Assembly (NCBI RefSeq): GCF_044759095.2
Contig: NZ_JBIYSM020000020.1
Span: 1-64,000 of the forward strand
DNA: 64,000 nucleotides
Direction of reading: 5' to 3'
Origin: JBIYSM02 sp044759095
GTDB taxonomy: Bacteria > Bacillota > Bacilli > Brevibacillales > Brevibacillaceae
Position 1 is the stretch's first letter, and every line of letters begins with the position of its first letter. The notes under the pieces were generated by a model. The model did no database searches and had not been told where the DNA came from. It saw only the letters and a program-made list of their open reading frames with translations. Shown piece after piece: positions 23,270 through 32,551 of the stretch. Made by a program: the position numbers and the translations under genes.

Positions 23270-25701
23270 CGGTAACAGCCAAAGTCATCGTGGACGTGCC
23301 GACGTCCCGTACCAACCGCCCGTTTGACTATCTCGTTCCGGAGTGGCTCAAACCGCTGTTGACGGTGGGCAGCCGCGTCGTTGTGCCGTTTGGCCCGCGC
23401 AAACTGCAGGGATACGTGGTCGAAGTAACGGAGGAGCCATCGGAAACGACGGCGAGGTTGAAGGAGATCGAGCGCGTCCTGGACGACTCTCCTCCGCTCA
23501 CACCCGAACTGCTGCGCCTTGCGGAATGGATGTCACGCCAGTACCTGTGCCCGTGGGTTATGGCCATCCAGGCCATGATTCCGGCCGTTTTGAAGGGGAA
23601 GTCCGAGAAATGGCTGACCGCGACCGAACTCTTGGATGAAACCAGCGCCGGCCGTTCGCCGCTTTTATGGGAGGTGCTGCGTCGCCGGCACATTCCGCTG
23701 AGCGAGGCAGAGAAGCGCTTTCCCGAGGAGCAGCTGCTTGTGCCCGGCTGGATTCACAGCGGCCTGTTGGCGACAGAATACCAGGTGACGGACCGGACGA
23801 CCCGCAAACAGCAGACATTTGTCAAGCTTCTGCTGGAACCGGAAGAGCTGGAGGACGCCATTCGGTCACTGCCCGCCCGTGCGGAGCAGATGCGCCGGGT
23901 GCTTCAGCTGTTGGCCGAGCATCGGGGGCAGCTGCTTTCCGCTGCGACGGTGCAGGAGGAGCTGGGAATTACCCGCTCACCGCTGAAAAGCCTGGAACAA
24001 CGGGGCTGGATAGCCCTTGAACAGCAGGAAGTATTCCGCGATCCATACGCGCACAAAAGGTTTGCCCAATCGGAAAAACCGGTTTTTACCCCGCAGCAGC
24101 AAGCGGTACTTTCTCCTGTATCGGACGCGATTCAATCCGGCACATATGCGTCGTTTCTGCTCCACGGCGTAACCGGCAGCGGCAAAACCGAGGTGTACAT
24201 GGAAGCGATCGAGCAGACGCTGGCCATGGGGAAGGAAGCCATCTTTCTCGTGCCGGAGATCTCGCTTACCCCGCAAATGGTGGAGCGGTTCAAAGCGCGC
24301 TTCGGGTCTTCTGTCGCCGTGCTGCACAGTGCCCTCTCCCAAGGGGAACGCTATGACGAGTGGCGCAAAATCATTCGCCGGCAGGTTCGTGTGGTCGTTG
24401 GAGCCCGTTCCGCCGTCTTCGCGCCGTTTCCCAATCTGGGCCTGATCGTCATCGACGAGGAACACGAAACGTCCTACAAGCAAGAGGAAACGCCGCGTTA
24501 TCACGCCCGGGAGGTGGCGCTCTGGCGCGCCAGGGAAAACGGGGCTGTCCTGATGCTGGGGAGCGCCACACCTGCATTGGAGACGTACGCTCTGGCTGCG
24601 CGGGGACGCTATCAACTGTTGGAGATGAAAGAGCGCGTCGGCAACCGGCCGCTCCCGCAGGTGCATGTGGTTGACATGCGGGACGAGCTGCGCGCGGAAA
24701 ACCGCTCCATGTTCAGCCGGCTTTTGTATGAAAAGATTGAAGATCGCCTGGCCAAACGGGAACAGATGGTTCTGTTTTTAAACCGTCGGGGCTTTTCCAC
24801 GTTTGTCATGTGCCGCTCATGCGGATACACCCTGCGCTGCCTTCACTGCGACATCTCGCTTACCTACCACCGCACCAACCACACGGCGCGCTGCCATTAC
24901 TGCGGATATACCCTCTCCCAGCCCTCCCGCTGTCCGGAGTGCCAAAGCGAGCACATTCGCTTTTTTGGGACGGGCACACAGAAGGTGGAGGCGGAGCTCG
25001 CCCGGCTCTTTCCGGGAATTCGCGTCATTCGCATGGACGTGGACACCACTTCGCGGAAAGGGGCGCACGAAGAACTGCTCCATCAGTTTCGCACAGGGCA
25101 GGGAGACGTTCTGTTGGGCACGCAGATGATCGCCAAAGGGCTTGATTTCCCCAGGGTTACACTGGTCGGTGTCATTGCCGCCGACACGTCGCTTCATCTG
25201 CCAGATTTTCGCGCGGCGGAAAAGACGTTCCAACTGCTCACCCAGGTGGGGGGACGGGCCGGCCGGCATGAGCTGGAGGGGGACGTGATCGTTCAAACCT
25301 ATACCCCCGAGCATTACAGTATCGTTCATGCGACCGGGCATGATTATGCGGCGTTTTACCGCGAAGAGATGGAGCAGCGCAGACGCGCCGGGTACCCGCC
25401 GTATTACCGGCTCGTGCTGATCACATTTTCCCATGAGGATGTGCCGGTGGTCATCAGAGCGGCAGGCGTGATGGCGGAATACCTGCGTCCGCGGCTCGCG
25501 GCTACGACCCGGCTGTTGGGACCTGTCGCTTCGCCAATCGCCCGGGTAAAGGATAGATTTCGCTTCCAAATCATGTTAAAATATCGGGATGAACCTCAGC
25601 TGGCCGAACTGCTGGCAGAAGCTGCGGCCCATTTTGAAGAGTGGAATAAACAGCACAAGACGCTGATGACCATAGACGTCGATCCGCAAATGCTGTTATA
25701 G
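23266..25701 (+). CDS. priA: Primosomal replication restart helicase PriA
   Basis: This 811-residue protein restarts stalled replication forks. The 3'-DNA-binding domain occupies about residues 1-105, then a winged helix, then the helicase core with Walker A VTGSGKTE near 303 and DEEH near 400. Two paired zinc sites follow at about 518-560: CRSCGYTLRCLHC and CHYCGYTLSQPSRCPEC. The helicase motif GGRAGRHE and the C-terminal domain close the protein. The start overlaps the coaBC stop by 4 bases; order coaBC-priA-def-fmt is the Bacillus order. Confidence 0.95.
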   Translation: MTVTAKVIVDVPTSRTNRPFDYLVPEWLKPLLTVGSRVVVPFGPRKLQGYVVEVTEEPSETTARLKEIERVLDDSPPLTPELLRLAEWMSRQYLCPWVMAIQAMIPAVLKGKSEKWLTATELLDETSAGRSPLLWEVLRRRHIPLSEAEKRFPEEQLLVPGWIHSGLLATEYQVTDRTTRKQQTFVKLLLEPEELEDAIRSLPARAEQMRRVLQLLAEHRGQLLSAATVQEELGITRSPLKSLEQRGWIALEQQEVFRDPYAHKRFAQSEKPVFTPQQQAVLSPVSDAIQSGTYASFLLHGVTGSGKTEVYMEAIEQTLAMGKEAIFLVPEISLTPQMVERFKARFGSSVAVLHSALSQGERYDEWRKIIRRQVRVVVGARSAVFAPFPNLGLIVIDEEHETSYKQEETPRYHAREVALWRARENGAVLMLGSATPALETYALAARGRYQLLEMKERVGNRPLPQVHVVDMRDELRAENRSMFSRLLYEKIEDRLAKREQMVLFLNRRGFSTFVMCRSCGYTLRCLHCDISLTYHRTNHTARCHYCGYTLSQPSRCPECQSEHIRFFGTGTQKVEAELARLFPGIRVIRMDVDTTSRKGAHEELLHQFRTGQGDVLLGTQMIAKGLDFPRVTLVGVIAADTSLHLPDFRAAEKTFQLLTQVGGRAGRHELEGDVIVQTYTPEHYSIVHATGHDYAAFYREEMEQRRRAGYPPYYRLVLITFSHEDVPVVIRAAGVMAEYLRPRLAATTRLLGPVASPIARVKDRFRFQIMLKYRDEPQLAELLAEAAAHFEEWNKQHKTLMTIDVDPQMLL

Positions 25702-25714
25702 GGAGGACAACAGT

Positions 25715-26191
25715 ATGGCTATTCGCACAATTGTAAAACACCCTGACCCCGTCCTGCGCGAAAAGGCGGCGGTCGTCACCAAATTTAACGCCAACCTGCA
25801 CAAACTTCTTGACGACATGGCCGACACCATGTACGACGCCGACGGGGTGGGATTGGCCGCGCCGCAAGTGGGCATTTTGAAGCGCGTCATCGTGATGGAC
25901 TGCGGCGACGGTCTGATTGAGATGGTGAATCCGGAAATCATCGACTACAAAGGAGAGCAGTTTGACTATCCGGAGGGCTGCCTGAGCATTCCCGGCCTGC
26001 GCGGAGACGTGCGCCGACACAAGTGGATCAAGCTGCGGGCGCAGGACCGCGACGGCAATCCGTTTGAGATGGAGGCGGACGATCTCTTGTCCCGCTGTGC
26101 CCAACATGAAATCGACCATTTGAATGGCGTGCTGTTTATCGACATCGCCGACCGTGTGTACCAGATCAGCCCGGAAGAGGAAGGGGAATAA
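25715..26191 (+). CDS. def: Peptide deformylase
   Basis: The 158-residue metalloenzyme removes the N-formyl group from nascent proteins. All three deformylase motifs are intact: GVGLAAPQVG (about 43-52), EGCLSIPG (about 88-95) and QHEIDHLNG (about 129-137), giving the Cys and two His metal ligands and the catalytic Glu. It is of the short type 1 class. GGGAGGA precedes the ATG and fmt starts 6 bases later, so formylation and deformylation are encoded together. Confidence 0.95.
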   Translation: MAIRTIVKHPDPVLREKAAVVTKFNANLHKLLDDMADTMYDADGVGLAAPQVGILKRVIVMDCGDGLIEMVNPEIIDYKGEQFDYPEGCLSIPGLRGDVRRHKWIKLRAQDRDGNPFEMEADDLLSRCAQHEIDHLNGVLFIDIADRVYQISPEEEGE

Positions 26192-26197
26192 CAGCCA

Positions 26198-27148
26198 TTG
26201 AAAGACGTTCGTGTACTGTTTATGGGCACCCCGGATTTTGCGGTGTCCAGTCTGGAAGCGCTCTTGAAGGACGGGTACAACGTGGTCGGCGTAGTTACCC
26301 AGCCGGATCGTCCTGTTGGCCGCAAACAGGTATTGACGCCGCCGCCAGTGAAGGAAGCGGCGCTGCGTCACGGCTTGCCTGTGCTTCAGCCTGAGAAAAT
26401 CAAGCAGGAAGAAGCGTTGGAGCAGGTGCTCGCCCTTGAGCCAGATCTGATTGTCACGGCAGCGTACGGACAGATTTTGCCGAAGCGTCTCTTGGACGCT
26501 CCGCGCTACGGATGCATCAACGTGCATGCGTCCCTCTTGCCCAAATACCGCGGCGGGGCGCCCATACACAAGGCGATTGTCGAGGGGGAAAAAGAAACCG
26601 GAGTCACCATCATGTACATGGTGGAGGCGCTCGATGCCGGAGACATGCTGTCCAAGGTGGTTGTGCCGATTGAAGAGCGGGATTCTGTCGGTACCCTGCA
26701 TGACAAGCTGGCGGTTGCCGGTGCCAAACTGCTGTCGGAGACTTTGCCAAAGCTGTTGGCCGGAGAGCTTGAGGCAAAGCCGCAAGACCACGCGAAGGCG
26801 ACGTTTGCCCCCAACCTCAAACGAGCGGACGAGCGCATTGACTGGACGCGGTCTGCTGAGCAGATCTACAACCAGGTACGCGGATTGCATCCCTGGCCGG
26901 TTGCCTTTACCACTCTGGACGGAAAAGTATGGAAGGTATGGTGGGTGGAAAAGCAGTCGGTCAACGGTACGGCGGGAGAACCCGGGACGATTGTCGCCCG
27001 GGAAGAGGACGGACTGGTTGTCGCTTGCGGGGAAGGCACCGTAAAGATTACCGAGCTGCAGCCGGAAGGAAAAAAGCGAATGAGCGCCTACGACTTCCTG
27101 CGCGGCGCGGGCAGCGGCATTGAAATCGGCAAACGGTTAGGAGAATGA
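26198..27148 (+). CDS. fmt: Methionyl-tRNA formyltransferase
   Basis: This 316-residue enzyme formylates initiator Met-tRNA using 10-formyl-THF. The N-terminal hydrolase fold shows FMGTPDFAVSSLEALL, and the active-site HASLLPKYRGGAPI with its conserved His lies near residues 108-121, followed by DAGDMLSK. The C-terminal OB-fold domain begins near 205 (RIDWTRSAEQIYNQVRGLHPWP, of which the last part is diagnostic). The start is TTG at 26198 after GGAAGGGG. It overlaps rsmB by 4 bases. Confidence 0.94.
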   Translation: MKDVRVLFMGTPDFAVSSLEALLKDGYNVVGVVTQPDRPVGRKQVLTPPPVKEAALRHGLPVLQPEKIKQEEALEQVLALEPDLIVTAAYGQILPKRLLDAPRYGCINVHASLLPKYRGGAPIHKAIVEGEKETGVTIMYMVEALDAGDMLSKVVVPIEERDSVGTLHDKLAVAGAKLLSETLPKLLAGELEAKPQDHAKATFAPNLKRADERIDWTRSAEQIYNQVRGLHPWPVAFTTLDGKVWKVWWVEKQSVNGTAGEPGTIVAREEDGLVVACGEGTVKITELQPEGKKRMSAYDFLRGAGSGIEIGKRLGE

Positions 27149-28503
27149 AAAACGTGGCAGCAAAAAAGGGAGCGCGCGAAATCGCCCTTGACGTATTGAA
27201 CCGGGTGGAAGAGCACAAGTCATACAGCAATCTGGAACTCAAGCACGTGCTGGATCGCACGCCGCTAAGCGCGCCTGACGCCGGCCTTGTCACGGAGTTG
27301 GTGTACGGCACGATTCAACGCCAAGGCACGTTGGATTTCGTCCTTGCCCAATTTGTCGGGGGCAAAAAGCTGCAGCCATGGGTGCGGAATCTGCTGCGCC
27401 TCAGCCTGTACCAGATTCGCTTTTTGGATCGGATTCCCGACCGGGCAGCGGTTCATGAAGCGGTGGAAATCGCCAAGCGAAAAGGTCATCAGGGGATCGC
27501 ATCCATGGTGAACGGGGTTCTGCGCAACGTCTTGCGGCAGCCCGACGTGTGGGAAAAGCTGCCTGACGGGGACGTAGTCAAGCGGTTGGCCGTGGCCGAA
27601 TCCCATCCCGAATGGCTGGTGCGAGAGTGGATTCGCGTGTACGGAGAAGAGACGACTCGCGCGATTTGCCAGAGCAACAATCGGGCACCGCACACGTCCG
27701 TTCGCGTAAACAGCCTGAAGACCACGAGGGACCGCCTGCTCTTTGAAGTGCAGCAAAAGTTTCCCGGCGCAAGAGCGTCCGAGTTGAGCCCGGACGGCAT
27801 CATTCTGGCGGGAGGGCATGCTGCGGGTACCGCCTGGTTTCGGGACGGGTACTTTACCGTTCAGGATGAAAGCTCCATGCTGGTTGCTCCCGCACTTGGG
27901 GTGCAGCCAGGGATGTCTGTTCTCGACGCCTGTGCCGCTCCAGGGGGGAAAACGACCCATCTGGCGGAACGGATGCAAAACCGGGGGCGCATCGTAGCAA
28001 GCGACGTCCATCCGCACAAGCGGGACCTGATTGCCCAGTCGGCCGATCGCCTCGGCATTACGATTATCGAGCCGATCGTGAGCGATGCGTTGGACCTGCC
28101 TGACAAAAACCTGGGTACCTTTGACCGTATTTTGCTCGATGCGCCTTGCTCAGGATTCGGTGTCATCAGGCGCAAGCCCGATCTGAAGTGGAATAAAACC
28201 CTGCAGGATGTCAAGGAGATTGCCGACCTGCAGCTTCGATTGCTGACGAGAGTCGCCTCGCTGTTGGCTCCCGGCGGCTGTTTGGTCTACAGCACCTGTA
28301 CGATAGAACCGGAAGAGAACCAGCAGATTGTCCGGCGGTTTGTGTCTGAACATCCTGAGTATGAACTGGATACGTCGCTTTCCGACGATTTGCCTGCGGC
28401 CGTTACTGCCGGGCTTGACTGCAGCAGCGGCTACGTGCAGATTCTGCCGCATCATTTTGACAGCGACGGGTTCTTTATCGCCCGGATCAAACGGAATCGA
28501 TAA
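27145..28503 (+). CDS. rsmB: 16S rRNA m5C967 methyltransferase RsmB
   Basis: This 452-residue SAM-dependent enzyme (Sun/Fmu) methylates C967 of 16S rRNA. It has an N-terminal NusB-like RNA-binding domain (residues 1-140) and a C-terminal Rossmann methyltransferase with DACAAPGGKTTHLAE near 259, the catalytic-loop LLDAPCSGFGVIRRKPDLKW near 333, and the nucleophile region YSTCTIEPEENQ near 379; both cysteines are present. Its ATG overlaps the fmt stop. Two hairpins follow, so the coaBC-rsmB unit may end here. Confidence 0.94.
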   Translation: MKNVAAKKGAREIALDVLNRVEEHKSYSNLELKHVLDRTPLSAPDAGLVTELVYGTIQRQGTLDFVLAQFVGGKKLQPWVRNLLRLSLYQIRFLDRIPDRAAVHEAVEIAKRKGHQGIASMVNGVLRNVLRQPDVWEKLPDGDVVKRLAVAESHPEWLVREWIRVYGEETTRAICQSNNRAPHTSVRVNSLKTTRDRLLFEVQQKFPGARASELSPDGIILAGGHAAGTAWFRDGYFTVQDESSMLVAPALGVQPGMSVLDACAAPGGKTTHLAERMQNRGRIVASDVHPHKRDLIAQSADRLGITIIEPIVSDALDLPDKNLGTFDRILLDAPCSGFGVIRRKPDLKWNKTLQDVKEIADLQLRLLTRVASLLAPGGCLVYSTCTIEPEENQQIVRRFVSEHPEYELDTSLSDDLPAAVTAGLDCSSGYVQILPHHFDSDGFFIARIKRNR

Positions 28504-28511
28504 CTCAAAAA

Positions 28512-28547
28512 GGGGTGGAAAGCTTGGCGCAAACGGCTTTCCACTCC
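28512..28547 (+). terminator. Hairpin after rsmB
   Basis: A 12-bp stem (GGGGTGGAAAGC with GCTTTCCACTCC, one G-U pair) encloses a 12-base loop, starting 8 bases after the rsmB stop. It is followed at once by a second hairpin with a T run. Confidence 0.65.
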
Positions 28548-28556
28548 TTCAGGGGC

Positions 28557-28597
28557 CCCAGCCGACACCAGCGTTAGCTTCAGTCGGCTGGGCTTTT
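28557..28597 (+). terminator. Terminator with TTAGCT loop after rsmB
   Basis: CCCAGCCGAC (28557-28566) pairs with GTCGGCTGGG (28583-28592), followed by CTTTTT. The loop contains AGCGTTAGCTT, shared with the hairpin at 38468-38502, and both are preceded by GGGGCCCC. Confidence 0.8.
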
Positions 28598-28733
28598 TCC
28601 GCTCGTTTGGTTCGGCGCCAATTTGCTTACACTATAGATCAGGATTACTATTTGAAGCGTCCGGCCCTGCAGGGTACAATGAAAAGATGAGGGTGCGCGC
28701 TTACGACAATGAACAGGTAAGGTGAAAACAACC

Positions 28734-29804
28734 ATGCCCATAACTTCGAATACAGGGGAAAAACCGCTGATTTACAGTCTGACCTTGGATGAACTGAAAG
28801 ACTGGCTCGTGCAGGCGGGAGACAAGGCGTTCCGCGCCCAACAGATTTTTGACTGGCTCTATGTGAAACGCGTCTATACGTTTGACGAGATGACCAATTT
28901 GTCCAAGGAATTGCGAGAAAAGCTGAAGCAGCAGTTCCGAATCGATCCGCTGAAGGAAATTACCCGTCAGGTATCCCAGGACGGAACCATCAAATTTTTG
29001 TTCCAGTTGATCGACGGACACGCCATCGAGACTGTGATCATGCGGCACAATTACGGCAACAGCATTTGCGTGACCACCCAGGTGGGCTGCCGGATTGGCT
29101 GTACGTTCTGCGCCTCGACTTTGGGCGGACTGAAGCGCAACCTGGATGCCGGTGAGATTGTCGCGCAGGTATTGATGGCCCAACGCACGCTCGATCAGGA
29201 TGGGCAGCGCGCAAGTCACGTAGTGGTCATGGGAATTGGGGAGCCGTTTGAGAACTTCGAAAATCTGATGGCCTTTTTATCCATTATCAACGACAATCGC
29301 GGCCTTAACATCGGCGCACGGCATATTACCGTATCCACAAGTGGCATTGTTCCGAAAATTTACGAGTTTGCCGATCGGGGCGGCCAGGTGAACCTGGCGA
29401 TTTCGCTGCATGCCCCCAACACCGAGCTGCGGACGAAGCTCATGCCGATCAACCGCGGCTTCCCGTTGGAGAAGCTGCTGGAGGCGTGCCGCTACTACAT
29501 CGAAAAAACCGGCCGCCGCATCAGTTTTGAGTACGGATTGTTCGGCGGACAGAACGATCAGCCTGAGCATGCGGAACAGCTTGCCGAACTGATCGGGGAT
29601 ATGCTCTGCCACGTCAATCTGATTCCGGTGAACTACGTGCCGGAACGGGATTACGTGCGAACGCCGCGCAACGACATTTTCCGCTTCAAGAAGATTTTGG
29701 AAAGTAAAGGGATCAATGTGACGATTCGCCGGGAACACGGCAGTGACATCGCCGCTGCTTGCGGCCAACTGCGGGCGCAGCACGCAAAAGAAACCGCGGG
29801 GTGA
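28734..29804 (+). CDS. rlmN: Radical SAM rRNA/tRNA adenine C2-methyltransferase RlmN
   Basis: This 356-residue enzyme methylates A2503 of 23S rRNA and A37 of some tRNAs at C2. The 4Fe-4S motif CRIGCTFCAST (CxxxCxxC) lies near residue 117, the SAM-binding GEPFENF near 165, VSTSGIVPKI near 200, and the C-terminal methylated cysteine is in DIAAACGQL near 343. The ATG at 28734 has AAGGTG 9 bases upstream; a GTG 12 bases earlier lies too close to any site. It is followed after 4 bases by prpC. Confidence 0.94.
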   Translation: MPITSNTGEKPLIYSLTLDELKDWLVQAGDKAFRAQQIFDWLYVKRVYTFDEMTNLSKELREKLKQQFRIDPLKEITRQVSQDGTIKFLFQLIDGHAIETVIMRHNYGNSICVTTQVGCRIGCTFCASTLGGLKRNLDAGEIVAQVLMAQRTLDQDGQRASHVVVMGIGEPFENFENLMAFLSIINDNRGLNIGARHITVSTSGIVPKIYEFADRGGQVNLAISLHAPNTELRTKLMPINRGFPLEKLLEACRYYIEKTGRRISFEYGLFGGQNDQPEHAEQLAELIGDMLCHVNLIPVNYVPERDYVRTPRNDIFRFKKILESKGINVTIRREHGSDIAAACGQLRAQHAKETAG

Positions 29805-29808
29805 TGGT

Positions 29809-30573
29809 ATGGAAATCGCGATGAAATCGCATATCGGGTGCGTTCGTCAGGTAAACGAGGACTACTTTGCCTGTATCGTGGACCTGAACGGACGCGTCCT
29901 GGCGATTGTAGCTGACGGCATGGGCGGTCATCAGGCCGGTGACATTGCCAGCCGCCTCGCCGTTGAGCGAATTGTGAAAGAACTGCGGAATTTGGAGGGC
30001 GACCTGGATTCCGATGACGAGCGGGAGCGGTTGATGAATGCCATCCTGCTCGCGAATGAAGAAGTGTACAACTACGCACAGGCTCATCCTGAGTGCAACG
30101 GTATGGGAACGACCGTGGTTGCCACTCTGCTTGGCTCTAACCGCGGGATCACCGCCCATATCGGCGACAGCCGCCTGTACCATTACAGCGCTGGAAAGCT
30201 TCAGTTGAAAACCGATGACCACTCCCTGGTGCATGAGCTGATGAGAAGCGGACAAATCACCCAGGAAGAAGCCTCTGTTCACCCGCAGCGCAACGTATTG
30301 ATGCGTGCGCTGGGGACGGAACCGGACGTTCGGATTGATCTGGGACAGTTTTTCTGGGAGCAGGGAGACGTCGTCCTGCTCTGCTCAGACGGGTTGAGCA
30401 ACAAGGTACATACGACCGTGATGGAAAAGTGGCTGCAGCAGCCCCTTTCCTTGCAGGAGCAGGTAGACGGCATGGTGCAGCACGCTCTGGACTCCGGCGG
30501 CGAAGACAACATCACATTGGTAGCCGTCCGCAACATGGCCAAGCCTATTGACGTCAGTCAGAGAGAGGGGTGA
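29809..30573 (+). CDS. prpC: PP2C-type protein serine/threonine phosphatase
   Basis: The 254-residue PP2C phosphatase (PrpC/Stp) opposes the kinase encoded next. Metal-binding and core motifs are in order: VNEDYF near 16, VADGMGGH near 35, GMGTTVVATLL near 94, HIGDSRLYHY near 112, LCSDGLSN near 188 and GGEDNITLV near 228. The ATG at 29809 follows GGGGTGATGG. The stop lies 5 bases before the prkC ATG, the usual phosphatase-kinase coupling in Firmicutes. Confidence 0.94.
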   Translation: MEIAMKSHIGCVRQVNEDYFACIVDLNGRVLAIVADGMGGHQAGDIASRLAVERIVKELRNLEGDLDSDDERERLMNAILLANEEVYNYAQAHPECNGMGTTVVATLLGSNRGITAHIGDSRLYHYSAGKLQLKTDDHSLVHELMRSGQITQEEASVHPQRNVLMRALGTEPDVRIDLGQFFWEQGDVVLLCSDGLSNKVHTTVMEKWLQQPLSLQEQVDGMVQHALDSGGEDNITLVAVRNMAKPIDVSQREG

Positions 30574-30578
30574 GAGAG

Positions 30579-32534
30579 ATGGAAGGTCAACGACTAGGAG
30601 GACGATATCAGCTGGAAGCGCGCATTGGCGGCGGGGGTATGGCCATTGTTTACAAGGCCAGGGATTTGATTTTAAACCGGCAGGTCGCGGTAAAGGTGCT
30701 TCGCCCGCAATTCGGTACGGATGAAGATTTCGTCAATCGCTTCCGACGAGAAGCGCAAGCGGTGGCAAGTCTGTCTCATCCCAACGTGGTAGGGGTGTAC
30801 GACGTCGGCCAGGACGGGGATACGCATTACATGGTGATGGAATATGTCGAAGGCTCGACCTTGAAGGAAGTGATCAACCAGAGGGGGGCTCTGCTGGTTG
30901 AGGAGGCCGTTCGCATCGCCGTGCAGATCTGCGACGCACTGGACCATGCACACCAGAACAAGATCATTCACCGCGACATAAAACCGCACAACATCCTGAT
31001 CGGCAACAACGGTCGGGTAAAGGTAACCGACTTCGGCATCGCCAGAGCGGTGACCTCTACGACCATTACCCATACCAACTCCGTTCTGGGGTCCGTTCAC
31101 TACTTTTCCCCGGAGCAGGCAAGGGGAGGCATTACCGCCGAAAAATCGGACATTTACTCGTTGGGCATCGTGTTGTATGAGATGGTGACGGGTCAGCTGC
31201 CGTTTTCCGGGGAGTCTCCCATCTCAGTGGCCCTGAAGCATCTGCAGGAGCCGCTTCCGGAACCGCGCCAGGTCAAACCGGACATTCCGCAGAGCGTGGA
31301 AAACGTCATTCTCAAAGCGCTGGTGAAGGATCCGTTGCTGCGTTACGCATCGGCAAAAGAGATGCTGCTCGATCTGGAAACGTGCCTTCTGCCGGAGCGA
31401 TTGAACGAGAAGAAAATCAATTTCCCGGTGGACGACGAACAAACGCGTGTCGTTCCCATCATTACACGGGAGATGCTGGAAGCAAACCAGAGCCGGCAGT
31501 CGTTGTCGCGCGCTCGTTTTGAACAGGAAGAGGCGGAGGAATCGCCTCAGCGGAAATGGTGGGTGAAGCCGCTCGTCTGGCTGGGTGCGATCAGCCTGTT
31601 TCTCGTGCTGGCCTTTTTCGGCTTCAACTTCTTGTTGAATATATTCCCGAGCGTCCCTGAGGTGGCGGTCCCCTACGTGGAAGGGACTCCGGTGGCAAGC
31701 GCAGAGAAGAAGATTCGCGAGGCGAACCTGGTTCCGAAGATCATCGAGGAAGCGAACGACAAGTACGACCCGGGGATGGTAATCCGCCAGGACCCGGCTC
31801 CCCCGATGCGATTGAAAGAGAATGCGATTGTCACCCTTTACGTCAGCAAGGGGCAGCAGGCGATCGAAATGCCCAATCTGGTCTCGCTTTCCCGGTCCAT
31901 GGCGGAGGAAACCTTGCGCCAGAAAGGGTTTACCGTCACGGAAGAATCCTTTATCGAAAAAGAGCACGAAAACGCTCCGCCTGGTCAAGTGATTGGTCAG
32001 GAGCCGTCTGCCGGTGAGCAGGTGGTGCCAGGCAAGACCGTTGTAAAAATCACGGTCAGCAAAGGGAAAAAATACGTGGAGATGCCGGACGTTCGCGGGC
32101 TGAGCGTAGACCGGGCGCGGGTCGAACTGTTTAAGGTGGGGCTGGCGGTAGCGGATGAGCTGATTGAACAACCGTCCTACACGACCGATAAAGCGGGCAT
32201 CGTGCTCTCCACCCACCCGTATGACCCGAAAATGCAGGTGCCTGTTGGCACGGCCATTCCGCTCACGATCAGCAACGGTCAATATCCCTCCGATGCGAAG
32301 GTGGGCACAGCGCCGATTTACGTGGAAATGCTCCCAGGGGAAACGGCTGAGGTGAAAATCCTGGTCACCGACGCCCGGGGCGACAATCAGCTCGTCTTCC
32401 AAGAGACCATTTCGGAAAGCAAGGAGTTCGACGTGCCGCTTGTGCTGTCGCCTGAACGTAACGCAACCATTCAGGTACGGAAGCATAATCAACCGATTCA
32501 AACCATTACCATTCAATACAGCAGTTTGCCGTAG
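30579..32534 (+). CDS. prkC: PASTA-domain serine/threonine protein kinase PrkC
   Basis: This 651-residue membrane kinase senses muropeptides and lipid II and acts in growth, germination and stationary phase. The cytoplasmic kinase (residues 7-270) has the glycine loop IGGGGMAIVYK, K39, HRDIKPHN near 130, DFGIA near 152 and the activation loop TTITHTNSVLGSVHY. One membrane helix lies near 330-352. Three PASTA repeats follow (about 357-425, 426-495, 496-565), then a C-terminal beta-rich domain as in B. subtilis PrkC. The ATG follows GAGGGGTGAG; an earlier GTG overlapping the prpC stop is possible. Confidence 0.94.
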   Translation: MEGQRLGGRYQLEARIGGGGMAIVYKARDLILNRQVAVKVLRPQFGTDEDFVNRFRREAQAVASLSHPNVVGVYDVGQDGDTHYMVMEYVEGSTLKEVINQRGALLVEEAVRIAVQICDALDHAHQNKIIHRDIKPHNILIGNNGRVKVTDFGIARAVTSTTITHTNSVLGSVHYFSPEQARGGITAEKSDIYSLGIVLYEMVTGQLPFSGESPISVALKHLQEPLPEPRQVKPDIPQSVENVILKALVKDPLLRYASAKEMLLDLETCLLPERLNEKKINFPVDDEQTRVVPIITREMLEANQSRQSLSRARFEQEEAEESPQRKWWVKPLVWLGAISLFLVLAFFGFNFLLNIFPSVPEVAVPYVEGTPVASAEKKIREANLVPKIIEEANDKYDPGMVIRQDPAPPMRLKENAIVTLYVSKGQQAIEMPNLVSLSRSMAEETLRQKGFTVTEESFIEKEHENAPPGQVIGQEPSAGEQVVPGKTVVKITVSKGKKYVEMPDVRGLSVDRARVELFKVGLAVADELIEQPSYTTDKAGIVLSTHPYDPKMQVPVGTAIPLTISNGQYPSDAKVGTAPIYVEMLPGETAEVKILVTDARGDNQLVFQETISESKEFDVPLVLSPERNATIQVRKHNQPIQTITIQYSSLP

Positions 32535-32551
32535 CAGTTGGGGGGACATTC